From the NCBI RefSeq assembly GCF_024730785.1, contig NZ_CP102830.1, positions 310,001 through 374,000 on the forward strand: DNA of 64,000 nt, read 5' to 3'. Source of the DNA: Pseudomonas sp. LS44 (lineage in GTDB: Bacteria; Pseudomonadota; Gammaproteobacteria; Pseudomonadales; Pseudomonadaceae). A model generated the notes under the pieces. The model was not told where the DNA came from. It did not search any database and saw only the letters and a program-made list of their open reading frames with translations. Every line of letters begins with the position of its first letter. The stretch's first letter is position 1. This document shows, piece by piece, positions 1-7,309 of the stretch. The position numbers and the translations under genes are program-made.

Positions 1-257
1 CGGCGGACTTTGTCGGGCCGGTGAACTTGGGGAATCCAGCGGAATACAGTATCGGCGAGATCGCCGAAACCATTCTTGGCCTGTGTGGTTCGGCGTCGAA
101 ACTGTCATTCAAGCCCTTACCCGAGGATGATCCACGGCAGCGCCAGCCCGATATACGCCTGGCCCGGGAACGTCTGAACTGGCAGCCGCAGGTCGCGCTG
201 GAAGATGGCCTGAAGGCGACCATCAGCTACTTCCGCCAGGTCTTGGGGCGCGTCTGA
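1..257 (+). CDS. UDP-glucuronate decarboxylase-type NAD-dependent epimerase (3' end only)
   Basis: The open frame runs in from the window edge (codon phase starts at base 3), so only the last 85 or so residues are visible. The segment contains GPVNLGNP, then KPLPEDDPRQRQPDI, then a WxPxVxLEDGLxxTIxYFR ending. This is the characteristic C-terminus of extended SDR sugar-nucleotide enzymes of the UDP-glucuronic acid decarboxylase (UXS) group, which make UDP-xylose for surface polysaccharide. The Rossmann NAD site and the YxxxK catalytic motif lie outside the window, so the exact substrate cannot be settled. The gene ends tail to tail with rsmD. Confidence is high for the family and moderate for UXS rather than another epimerase. 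Confidence 0.8.
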   Translation, partial: ADFVGPVNLGNPAEYSIGEIAETILGLCGSASKLSFKPLPEDDPRQRQPDIRLARERLNWQPQVALEDGLKATISYFRQVLGRV

Positions 258-344
258 CCAAGGTGCCGGGCGAAGCCGCTGGTCGGGTGCGGACCGTCAG
301 CTGGCCGAGGCCGGCTCGCCGCTAGTCGGCTGAGCCGCTCAGAG

Positions 345-941
345 TCAGCCGCGCTGCCACAGCGCGTAATACACCTTTCCGGCCTTCTGCTCGCGATGCT
401 GGCGCCAGCTGGCGGGTATGCTCAGGCTCGACGGCGGCGCTTCGCTTTCGGTGTAGATCCATGCCTCGTCGGCCAGCCAACCCTTGTCTTCCAGCAAGGC
501 GCAGGTCGGCTCGAGCAGGTTCTGGCCGAACGGCGGATCGAGAAACACCAGGTCGTAGGGCGTCGGCGCTTGGCTCTCCAGATGGCGCAGCGCGTCACCG
601 AGCAATAGCTGACCGTTTTCGCATTTCAGGGTGGCCAGGGTCTCGCGCAGGCTGGCGATCGCCGCACGGTTGGTGTCCAGCGCCAAGGCGTCGGCGGCGC
701 CGCGCGACAGCGCTTCGAGATACAACGCGCCACTGCCGGCGAACAGGTCGAGCACATGGGCGCCGACCACATAGGGCGCCAGCCAGTTGAACAGCGTTTC
801 GCGCACCCGGTTGGGCGTCGGGCGCAGGCCGTGGGCCATCGGGAAGCTGAACTGGCGACTGCGCCATTCGCCACCAATGATCCGCAGCTGGCCGAGGCCG
901 CCGTGGGCGGGGACGTTCGAGGGTTTACTTGGACGAGGCAT
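345..941 (-). CDS. rsmD: 16S rRNA (guanine966-N2)-methyltransferase RsmD
   Basis: RsmD methylates N2 of G966 in 16S rRNA using S-adenosylmethionine, late in small-subunit assembly. The protein is about 198 residues, a normal size. It has an N-terminal RIIGGEWRSR segment, the SAM motif DLFAGSGALYLEALSRGA and the catalytic FLDPPF motif (an N/DPPF/Y amino-methyltransferase signature). The ATG at 941 overlaps the stop of the upstream M16 gene as TGATG, so translation is probably coupled; a TTG one codon earlier (944) is also possible. It is the last gene of a three-gene minus-strand unit with the two M16 peptidase genes, the same order as in P. aeruginosa. Confidence 0.95.
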   Translation of the reverse strand: MPRPSKPSNVPAHGGLGQLRIIGGEWRSRQFSFPMAHGLRPTPNRVRETLFNWLAPYVVGAHVLDLFAGSGALYLEALSRGAADALALDTNRAAIASLRETLATLKCENGQLLLGDALRHLESQAPTPYDLVFLDPPFGQNLLEPTCALLEDKGWLADEAWIYTESEAPPSSLSIPASWRQHREQKAGKVYYALWQRG

Positions 942-2476
942 CAATGCTCCGGGACGCCGAGCGGCTGCTCAACGGGTTTGTCGCTGGGCGCCGGCAGCGG
1001 TTGCTGCTCGACGGTCGGGCCGGCGCTGACGATGATCAACGCGTTGGGGTCGAGGTGTTTGCTCATGGCGGCTTTGACCTGCTCGGCCGAGAGGCTCTGC
1101 ACCTGCGCCATGAAGTCTTCCAGATAGTTCAGCGGCAGGCCGTAGAAACCAATCGAGCCCAGCTGGCCGACGATATCGGCGTTGCTCGCGGTGGTCAGCG
1201 GGAAGCTGCCGGCCAGCTCGCGTTTGGCGTCGTCCAGTTCCTTCTGGGTCGGACCGCTGCTCAGGTAGTCGCGCAGGATGTCCTGGACCAGTTTGAGGGT
1301 GCCGGTGCTCTGCTCGGCGCGGGTCTGCAGGCTGATCATGAACGGCCCGCGCGCCTGCATCGGGCTGAAACCCGAATACACGCCGTAGGTCAGGCCGCGC
1401 TTCTCGCGCACTTCTTCCATCAAACGAGTGCCGAAGCCGCCGCCGCCGAGGATCTGGTTGCCCAGGGTCAGCGCCGCGTAATCCGCATCGCGGCGGTCGA
1501 TGCCCAGTTCGGCGAGCAGCAAAGTCGTTTGCTTGGAGGGGAACTCGATATGGCTGGGGCCGGCCTTGGGCGGCTGCGGCTGCGCCACGGCGGGCAGCGC
1601 CGGGCCTTTCGGCAGCGCGGCGGAAACCTGCGCGGCCAGCGCCTCGGCTGCCGGTCGGTCGAGGTCGCCGACCAGGGCGATGACCACGTTGCCGGCGGCG
1701 TAGGCCTTGGCGTGGAAGGCGTGCAGCTGGGCGACGCTGATCGGCGGAATGCTCTGCTCGGTGCCTTCGCTCGGATGGCCATAGGGATGTGTGCCGTACA
1801 GGCGTTCGAACAACTGCAGGCCGGCGAGCTTGCCGGGGTTCTGCTTCTGGTATTCGAAGCCGGCCAGCACCTGGTTCTTGATCCGCACCAGCGAGTCCTG
1901 CGGGAAGGTCGGCTGGCCGATCACCTCGGCGAACAGCCTGAGCGCCGGCTCGCGCTGCTCGGCCGCGCTCAGGCTGCGCAAGCTGGCGATCGCCATGTCG
2001 CGGTACGAGCCGTTACCGAAATCCGCGCCGAGGCTTTCAAAGCCCGCGGCGATGGCGCTGACGTCCTTGCCCGGCACGCCTTCGTTGAGCATCGCGTTGG
2101 TCAGCATGGCCAGGCCCGGCGCAGCGCCGTCCTGGCTGCTGCCGGCGGCGAAGGTCAGGCGCAGGTCGAACATCGGCAGCTGGTGGGCCTCGACGAACAG
2201 CACCTTGGCGCCTTCGGCGGTCTGCCAGGTCTGAATCTGCAGCTCGCGGCGACTCGGCGCCTGATCCTTGAGCGCGGCCAGCGAGCTCAAGGAGCTGGCC
2301 GCGGGCGGCGTCGCGGCTGGTGGGGCGGACGCTGCCGGCGCGCTGCTGCTGGCCACAGGCGTGGCGGCCGGCTCGGGGTTGGAGGCCGAGCGACCGGCCA
2401 CCAGCACCAGGACGCCGATCAACACCAGGACGAGCAGGCCGACCAGGGCAAAGCGCAAGCCATTACGCTCACTCAT
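941..2476 (-). CDS. M16 family peptidase-like protein, zinc site missing
   Basis: This 511-residue protein starts with one N-terminal membrane segment (about residues 7-28, rich in L and V). A low-complexity Ala/Pro/Ser linker (about 30-65) follows, then an M16 (insulinase/pitrilysin) fold. Where active M16 enzymes carry HxxEH, this protein reads AAPGLAMLTNAMLNEG, so it lacks the zinc ligands. The R/Y-containing C-terminal half (EKRGLTYGVYSGFSP) is well conserved, as in non-catalytic partner subunits. The start overlaps the end of the catalytic M16 gene by 8 bases. By analogy with processing-peptidase heterodimers I infer that it pairs with that protein in the periplasm. The physiological substrate is unknown. 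Confidence 0.88.
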   Translation of the reverse strand: MSERNGLRFALVGLLVLVLIGVLVLVAGRSASNPEPAATPVASSSAPAASAPPAATPPAASSLSSLAALKDQAPSRRELQIQTWQTAEGAKVLFVEAHQLPMFDLRLTFAAGSSQDGAAPGLAMLTNAMLNEGVPGKDVSAIAAGFESLGADFGNGSYRDMAIASLRSLSAAEQREPALRLFAEVIGQPTFPQDSLVRIKNQVLAGFEYQKQNPGKLAGLQLFERLYGTHPYGHPSEGTEQSIPPISVAQLHAFHAKAYAAGNVVIALVGDLDRPAAEALAAQVSAALPKGPALPAVAQPQPPKAGPSHIEFPSKQTTLLLAELGIDRRDADYAALTLGNQILGGGGFGTRLMEEVREKRGLTYGVYSGFSPMQARGPFMISLQTRAEQSTGTLKLVQDILRDYLSSGPTQKELDDAKRELAGSFPLTTASNADIVGQLGSIGFYGLPLNYLEDFMAQVQSLSAEQVKAAMSKHLDPNALIIVSAGPTVEQQPLPAPSDKPVEQPLGVPEH

Positions 2477-3824
2477 GGGATGCCTCCAGAGGCAGGATGT
2501 GGGCGACGCTCAGGCGGTCGCGGGTGAAGTAGGTGCTGGCCGCCTGCTGAATGTCGGCGGGGGTGACCGCTTCGAGCTCGGCGAGCTCCTGATCCATCAG
2601 GCGCCAGGACAGGCCGACGCTTTCCAGGCCGCCGATGGCGCTGGCCTGGCTGCTGATCGAGTCGCGCTCATAGACCAGTCCGGCAATTACCTGGGCGCGC
2701 ACGCGTTGCAGTTCTTCGCTGCTCGGCGGGGTTTTCTTCAAGTCTTCCAGCTGGCGCCACAGACCGGCTTCGGCTTGCGCGAGAGTCTTGCCGGTCTGCA
2801 CGTTGGGCGTCGCCGACAGGGTGAACAGGCTGTCGCCACGGCTGTAGGCGTCGTAGGAGGCCGAGGCGCCGGCGACCAGTTCCTCGCCGCGCTCCAGGCG
2901 CGACGGCAAGCGGGCGCTGTAGCCGCCATCCAGCAGGGCGGCGATCAGGCGCAGCGCATGCACCTCGCGCGGCGTTTGGCTGGTCACCAGACCTGGCACG
3001 TTGAAGCCCATCAACAGGCTCGGCAATTGGGTGCGCAGGTGCAAGGTGGTGCGCCGTTCGCCGGGCGTGGCCAGTTCCAGCGGCGCTTTGGCGGCCGGCA
3101 CGTCGCGTCGCGGTACGGCGCCAAAGTATTTATTGGCCAGGTCGCGGACTTCGTCGACACCGACATCGCCGACCACCACCAGCGTGGCGTTGTTCGGCGT
3201 GTACCAGGTTTCGTACCAGCGGCGCAGTTCGTCGACCTTCATCCGCTCCAGATCGGCCATCCAGCCGATGGTCGGACTGTGATAGCCGCTGGCGGGGTAG
3301 GCGAGGGCCTTGAAGCGCTCATAGGCCAGCGCATTGGGCTTGTCGTCGGTGCGCATGCGCCGCTCTTCCTTGATCACCTCGATCTCCCGGGCGAACTCTT
3401 CCGGCGGCAGGCGCAGGCTGGCCATGCGATCGGCCTCCAGCTCGAAGGCCACGGCCAGGCGATCGCGCGCCAGCACTTGGTAATAGGCGGTGTAGTCATC
3501 GCTGGTGAAAGCGTTCTCTTCGGCGCCCAGCTCACGCAGGACCCGCGACGCTTCGCCCGGGCCGAGTTTGTTGCTGCCCTTGAACATCATGTGTTCGAGG
3601 GCGTGGGACAGGCCGGTCTGGCCGGGGGTTTCATAGCTCGAGCCGACCTTGTACCAGACCTGCGAGACCACCACCGGGGCGCGGTGATCCTCGCGGACCA
3701 CCACCTTGAGGCCGTTGTCGAGGACGAATTCGTGGGTCGGTTGCGGTTCGGCGGCCTGAGCTGCAAGTGGCAGGCAGAGGACCGCAAGCACGAGACCGGC
3801 GGCATGACGGGCAATCATTTTCAT
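2469..3824 (-). CDS. M16 family zinc metallopeptidase, catalytic
   Basis: This 451-residue secreted peptidase has a signal peptide (MKMIARHAAGLVLAV…, probable cleavage after AQA at about residue 24). The inverted zinc motif HALEH lies at residues 74-78. The ELEADRM segment near 128-134 supplies the downstream glutamate expected in M16 enzymes. The C-terminal half keeps the M16 domain architecture. It is first in a minus-strand unit with the catalytically dead M16 paralogue and rsmD. The upstream region is shared with ftsY (divergent) and holds a 142-bp fold-back repeat. The role is probably degradation of periplasmic peptides, but no substrate can be deduced from sequence. Confidence 0.92.
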   Translation of the reverse strand: MKMIARHAAGLVLAVLCLPLAAQAAEPQPTHEFVLDNGLKVVVREDHRAPVVVSQVWYKVGSSYETPGQTGLSHALEHMMFKGSNKLGPGEASRVLRELGAEENAFTSDDYTAYYQVLARDRLAVAFELEADRMASLRLPPEEFAREIEVIKEERRMRTDDKPNALAYERFKALAYPASGYHSPTIGWMADLERMKVDELRRWYETWYTPNNATLVVVGDVGVDEVRDLANKYFGAVPRRDVPAAKAPLELATPGERRTTLHLRTQLPSLLMGFNVPGLVTSQTPREVHALRLIAALLDGGYSARLPSRLERGEELVAGASASYDAYSRGDSLFTLSATPNVQTGKTLAQAEAGLWRQLEDLKKTPPSSEELQRVRAQVIAGLVYERDSISSQASAIGGLESVGLSWRLMDQELAELEAVTPADIQQAASTYFTRDRLSVAHILPLEASHE

Positions 3825-3919
3825 CGATGGGGCGACCTGTCGGGCGGCCCGCTTGGACTTAGCGTCGGCGGGCGAGGAGGTGCTAGGATACTAATCCGTT
3901 TTCCTGGCGGCCACGCCTG

Positions 3920-4061
3920 GAAGCTGTTTTCAAATTGGCTGCGCCTCGGTGAGGCTGCGTCAGAAATGGCCTCGGAATGCTCACTTAGCAGTCGTAAACT
4001 GCGCTTCCTTGGCCACTTCTTCCTTGCCTGACCTGTGCTCGCCTAATTTGAAAGCCGCTTC
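3920..4061. repeat. Fold-back element, copy A (ftsY upstream region)
   Basis: A 142-bp imperfect palindrome. The outer arms are GAAGCTGTTTTCAAATT (3920-3936) and AATTTGAAAGCCGCTTC (4045-4061), complementary at 14 of 17 positions. The middle arms are GAAATGGCC (3963-3971) and GGCCACTTC (4011-4019). Between them lies a core beginning GGAATGCTCACTTA (3974) and ending GCTTCC. Unpaired segments are TCGGTGAGGCTGCGTC (3946) and CCTTGCCTGACC (4022). The unpaired and core segments recur in copies B and C at the same offsets, while the arm sequences do not. It lies between the divergent M16 peptidase gene and ftsY and ends 34 bp before the ftsY ATG, so it is probably within the ftsY leader. Confidence 0.85.
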
Positions 4062-4095
4062 TGCTGGCGCGTCGCTCCTTGAGATAGCCGTCTCT

Positions 4096-5526
4096 ATGTT
4101 TGGTTCCAACGACGACAAGAAAGCTCCGGCGCCGGCCGGGGAGAAGAAAAGCCTGTTTGGCTGGATGCGCAAAAAGCCCCAAGAAGCGCCGGTTGACGAC
4201 GCGCCGACGGTCGATGTGCCTGCTGCCCCTGCGCCCCTTGAGGCCATGCCGGCCGTGCCGGATAGCACCGCCCAGAGCGTGCCGTCCGCGCCTGAAAATA
4301 TTCCTGTAGCTGCTCCGGTTGAGCTTCCGGCAGAACTGCCTGCGCCGCCAGCCGTTGCCGAAGCCACCGAGATCGCTGCGCCCGCCGAAGCGCTTGCCGC
4401 TGCCGAGCCGGTGTCCGCGCCTGCGCCGTCGCGCTTTCGCCTGAACATCGGCAGCGAAGTGGCGCATGTCGCCCCTGCGCCAGCGCCGGTAGAGGTGCCA
4501 CCCGCCCCGCAGTCCCCGGCCGAGCCCACGCCCAGTGCGGTCGAGCTCGCGCCGGCTGAGCCGCTAGCCGCCCCCGCCGCCAGCGCGGAAACCAAACTGG
4601 GCTTCTTCGCCCGTCTGCGGCAAGGCCTGTCAAAAACCAGCGCCAACCTCGGCGAGGGCATGGCCAGTCTGTTTCTCGGCAAGAAGGCCATCGATGACGA
4701 TCTGCTTGATGAGCTGGAAACCCGCCTGCTGACCGCCGATGTCGGCGTCGAAGCGACCAGTGCGATCGTCGGCAACCTGACCAAGCGCGTGGCGCGTAAG
4801 GAGCTGGCCGACAGCGGCGCACTGTACAAGGCGCTGCAGGAGGAGCTGGTGGCCCTGCTCAAACCGGTCGAACAGCCGCTGCGGATTCCCGCCGACAAGC
4901 AGCCCTATGTGATTCTGGTGGTCGGCGTGAACGGCGCCGGCAAGACCACCACCATCGGTAAGCTGGCCAAGAAGCTCCAACTCGATGGCAAGAAGGTCAT
5001 GCTCGCTGCCGGCGATACCTTCCGCGCCGCGGCCGTCGAACAGCTGCAGGTGTGGGGTGAGCGCAACAACATTGCGGTGATCGCCCAGCACACCGGCGCC
5101 GATTCCGCCTCGGTGATCTTCGATGCGGTGCAGGCCGCCAAGGCGCGCGGCATCGACGTACTGATCGCCGACACGGCCGGGCGTCTGCACACCAAAGACA
5201 ACCTGATGGAAGAGCTGAGGAAGGTTCGCCGGGTGATTGGCAAGCTCGACGATACCGCGCCGCACGAAGTGCTGCTGGTGCTCGACGCTGGCACCGGGCA
5301 GAACGCCATCAACCAGGCCAAGCAATTCAACCAGACCGTCAGCCTCACCGGCCTGGCGCTGACCAAGCTGGACGGCACCGCCAAGGGCGGGGTGATCTTC
5401 GCCCTGGCCAAGCAGTTCGGCTTGCCGATTCGCTATATCGGTGTCGGCGAAGGCATCGACGATTTGCGGACCTTTGAAGCCGAGGCCTTTGTCCGGGCCC
5501 TTTTCGCCGAGCGGGAGCATGCATGA
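4096..5526 (+). CDS. ftsY: Signal recognition particle receptor FtsY
   Basis: FtsY is the SRP receptor GTPase that docks ribosome-nascent chain complexes at the inner membrane. The start at 4096 (MFGSNDDKKAPAPAG) matches the usual Pseudomonas N-terminus; the open frame continues upstream only because it runs through the repeat. The 476 residues comprise an acidic, Ala/Pro-rich A domain (about 1-175), the four-helix N domain and the G domain. The G domain has P-loop GVNGAGKTT (from 277), DTAGRLHTK (from 359) and TKLDG (from 423). The A domain is longer than in many relatives because of Pro-Ala repeats. It overlaps ftsE by ATGA, so ftsY-ftsE-ftsX is one translation-coupled operon. Confidence 0.97.
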   Translation: MFGSNDDKKAPAPAGEKKSLFGWMRKKPQEAPVDDAPTVDVPAAPAPLEAMPAVPDSTAQSVPSAPENIPVAAPVELPAELPAPPAVAEATEIAAPAEALAAAEPVSAPAPSRFRLNIGSEVAHVAPAPAPVEVPPAPQSPAEPTPSAVELAPAEPLAAPAASAETKLGFFARLRQGLSKTSANLGEGMASLFLGKKAIDDDLLDELETRLLTADVGVEATSAIVGNLTKRVARKELADSGALYKALQEELVALLKPVEQPLRIPADKQPYVILVVGVNGAGKTTTIGKLAKKLQLDGKKVMLAAGDTFRAAAVEQLQVWGERNNIAVIAQHTGADSASVIFDAVQAAKARGIDVLIADTAGRLHTKDNLMEELRKVRRVIGKLDDTAPHEVLLVLDAGTGQNAINQAKQFNQTVSLTGLALTKLDGTAKGGVIFALAKQFGLPIRYIGVGEGIDDLRTFEAEAFVRALFAEREHA

Positions 5527-6191
5527 TTCGATTCGAGCAGGTTGGTAAGCGCTATGCCAATGGCCACGTCGGCCTGCATGAACTGAGTTTTCGCGTGCGC
5601 CGCGGCGAGTTCCTGTTCGTCACCGGCCACTCCGGCGCCGGCAAGAGCACCTTGCTGCGCCTGATATTGGCGATGGAGCGGCCCAGCACCGGCAATCTGC
5701 TCCTGGCTGGCCAGGATCTGGCGCAGATCACCAACGCGCAGATTCCTTTCCTGCGCCGGCAAATCGGCGTGGTGTTCCAGAACCACCAACTGCTGTTCGA
5801 TCGCACCGTGTTCAACAACATCGCCCTGCCGCTGCAGATTCTCGGCCTGTCCAAGGCGGAGATCGCCAAGCGTGTCGGTGCAGCGCTGGAGCGTGTGGCG
5901 CTGTCGGATAAAGCCGAACTGTTTCCCGGCGACCTGTCCACCGGGCAGCAGCAACGCGTCGGCATCGCCCGGGCGGTGGTGCATCGTCCGGCCCTGCTGC
6001 TGGCCGACGAACCGACCGGTAACCTCGACCCGCGCCTGGCCGCGGAGATCATGGGCGTGTTCGAAGACATCAATCGCCTCGGCACCACCGTGCTGATCGC
6101 CAGCCACGACCTGGCGCTGATCGCGCGCATGCGCCACCGCATGCTGACCTTGCAACGCGGCCGCCTGATCGGTGACGGAGAGGCTGCCTGA
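5523..6191 (+). CDS. ftsE: Cell division ATP-binding protein FtsE
   Basis: FtsE is the ATPase of the FtsEX complex, which acts at the septum and activates periplasmic peptidoglycan hydrolases through partner proteins. At 222 residues it has normal length. Walker A is GHSGAGKST, the Q-loop region is VVFQNHQLL and Walker B is LLLADEPTGNLD. The ABC signature reads LSTGQQQRVGIARA, with Thr where the consensus has Gly. The H-loop is in ASHDLAL. The start codon overlaps the ftsY stop (ATGA) and its stop overlaps the ftsX start (TGATG). This tight coupling fits stoichiometric production of the complex. Confidence 0.97.
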   Translation: MIRFEQVGKRYANGHVGLHELSFRVRRGEFLFVTGHSGAGKSTLLRLILAMERPSTGNLLLAGQDLAQITNAQIPFLRRQIGVVFQNHQLLFDRTVFNNIALPLQILGLSKAEIAKRVGAALERVALSDKAELFPGDLSTGQQQRVGIARAVVHRPALLLADEPTGNLDPRLAAEIMGVFEDINRLGTTVLIASHDLALIARMRHRMLTLQRGRLIGDGEAA

Positions 6192-7204
6192 TGAGCGAAC
6201 AGCAACGCAATCCCAAGGCCGCCGAGCGGGTTGGCGGCGGCGTCGGCAAAGCGGCCGCCAGTCGCCATGACGAAGGCCCGGATTTCCGCAGTCAGCTGCA
6301 TGCCTGGCTGGAAAGTCATCGCGCCAGCCTGATCGACAGCCTGCGCCGTCTCGCTCAGCAGCCGATCGGCAGTTTCTTCACCGCGCTGGTGATGGCCATC
6401 GCCCTCAGCCTGCCGATGGGCCTGTCGCTGCTGCTGAATAATATCGAGCGGCTCGGCGGCTCCTGGCAGCGCGCGGCGCAGGTCTCCCTGTATCTGCAGA
6501 TGGATGCCAGCGACGCCGTGGGCGCGCAGCTGCGCGACCAGATCGCCGCCATGCCGGAAGTCGCCGAAGCGCAATGGATCAGCCGCGAACAGGCCTTGGC
6601 CGAGTTCCAGCAACAGTCCGGGCTCGGTCAAGCGCTTAAGGAACTGCCGCAGAATCCGCTGCCGGGCGTGGTGCTGGTGACGCCCAAGGAAATCGACAAG
6701 GCGCGTCTCGAAGCGCTGCGCCAGCGCCTCAGCGAGTTGCCCAAGGTGCAGCAGGCGCAGCTCGATCTGCTGTGGGTCGAGCGGCTCAGCGCGATCCTCA
6801 AGCTCGGTGAGCGTTTCGTCTTCGGCCTGACCCTGCTGCTGGTGATGGCGCTGCTGTTGGTGATCGGCAATACCATCCGTCTGCATATCGAGAATCGCCG
6901 CAACGAGATCGAGGTCATCAAGCTGGTCGGCGGCACCGATGGCTATGTGCGGCGTCCGTTCCTCTATATGGGCGCGCTGTACGGCTGCGCGGCCGGCGTG
7001 CTGGCCTGGCTGGTGCTGGCCTTTGGTCTGGACTGGCTGAATGGTGCGGTGGTGCGTCTGGCCGGGTTGTACGGCAGTGACTTCTCGCTCGGCGGCGTGC
7101 CGGCCGGTGATGGTTTGTCGCTGTTACTGGGTGCGGTATTGCTTGGTTACATCGGCGCCTGGCTGGCGGTCGCCCGACACTTGAACGAGCTGGCGCCGAA
7201 GTAG
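6191..7204 (+). CDS. ftsX: Cell division protein FtsX
   Basis: FtsX is the membrane subunit of FtsEX. The 337-residue protein has a cytoplasmic N-terminal extension (1-55, with the region to about 25 rich in Gly/Ala/Lys). The first transmembrane segment is near 58-80 and is followed by a periplasmic domain of about 130 residues. Three more transmembrane segments lie near 212-235, 258-281 and 308-330. This is the canonical FtsX topology, with the large extracytoplasmic loop that recruits amidase activators. The motif NRRNEIEVIKLVGGTDGYVRRPF after TM2 (interrupted here only by length limits: NRRNEIEVIKLVGG then TDGYVRRPF) is typical of FtsX. It is the last gene of ftsYEX; rpoH follows after about 105 bp with its own leader. 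Confidence 0.96.
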   Translation: MSEQQRNPKAAERVGGGVGKAAASRHDEGPDFRSQLHAWLESHRASLIDSLRRLAQQPIGSFFTALVMAIALSLPMGLSLLLNNIERLGGSWQRAAQVSLYLQMDASDAVGAQLRDQIAAMPEVAEAQWISREQALAEFQQQSGLGQALKELPQNPLPGVVLVTPKEIDKARLEALRQRLSELPKVQQAQLDLLWVERLSAILKLGERFVFGLTLLLVMALLLVIGNTIRLHIENRRNEIEVIKLVGGTDGYVRRPFLYMGALYGCAAGVLAWLVLAFGLDWLNGAVVRLAGLYGSDFSLGGVPAGDGLSLLLGAVLLGYIGAWLAVARHLNELAPK

Positions 7205-7241
7205 TACCTTCTTGCTCCGCTTGAGTAACAGCTGTTTCTGA

Positions 7242-7309
7242 ACGTTGAGTCAGGTTTTGTGTCAGACTGACAATACTGAACTCAAGAGTTCATGAATCGG
7301 AGGATTTGC
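7242..7309 (+). promoter_or_regulatory. rpoH upstream region with two short palindromes
   Basis: The 105-bp gap before rpoH contains GTCAGACTGAC (7261-7271) and GAACTCAAGAGTTC (7278-7291), both perfect short palindromes. A TTGAGT hexamer near 7245 could act as a -35 element. The second palindrome sits just before the Shine-Dalgarno GGAGG (about 7299-7303) and could fold in the mRNA near the start site. No regulator can be named. Multiple promoters and a structured translation start are known for rpoH in other proteobacteria; whether that applies here is inference. Confidence 0.35.

Noticed and set aside
929..2527. A 532-residue open frame on the plus strand opposite the M16 gene
   Set aside because: It mirrors the minus-strand gene codon for codon, has Arg/Gly/Ala-rich antisense composition and no family motif. 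The minus-strand protein is clearly real.
3949..4095. N-terminal extension of FtsY by 49 residues
   Set aside because: The extension is translated fold-back repeat; the MFGSNDDKK start at 4096 matches the family.
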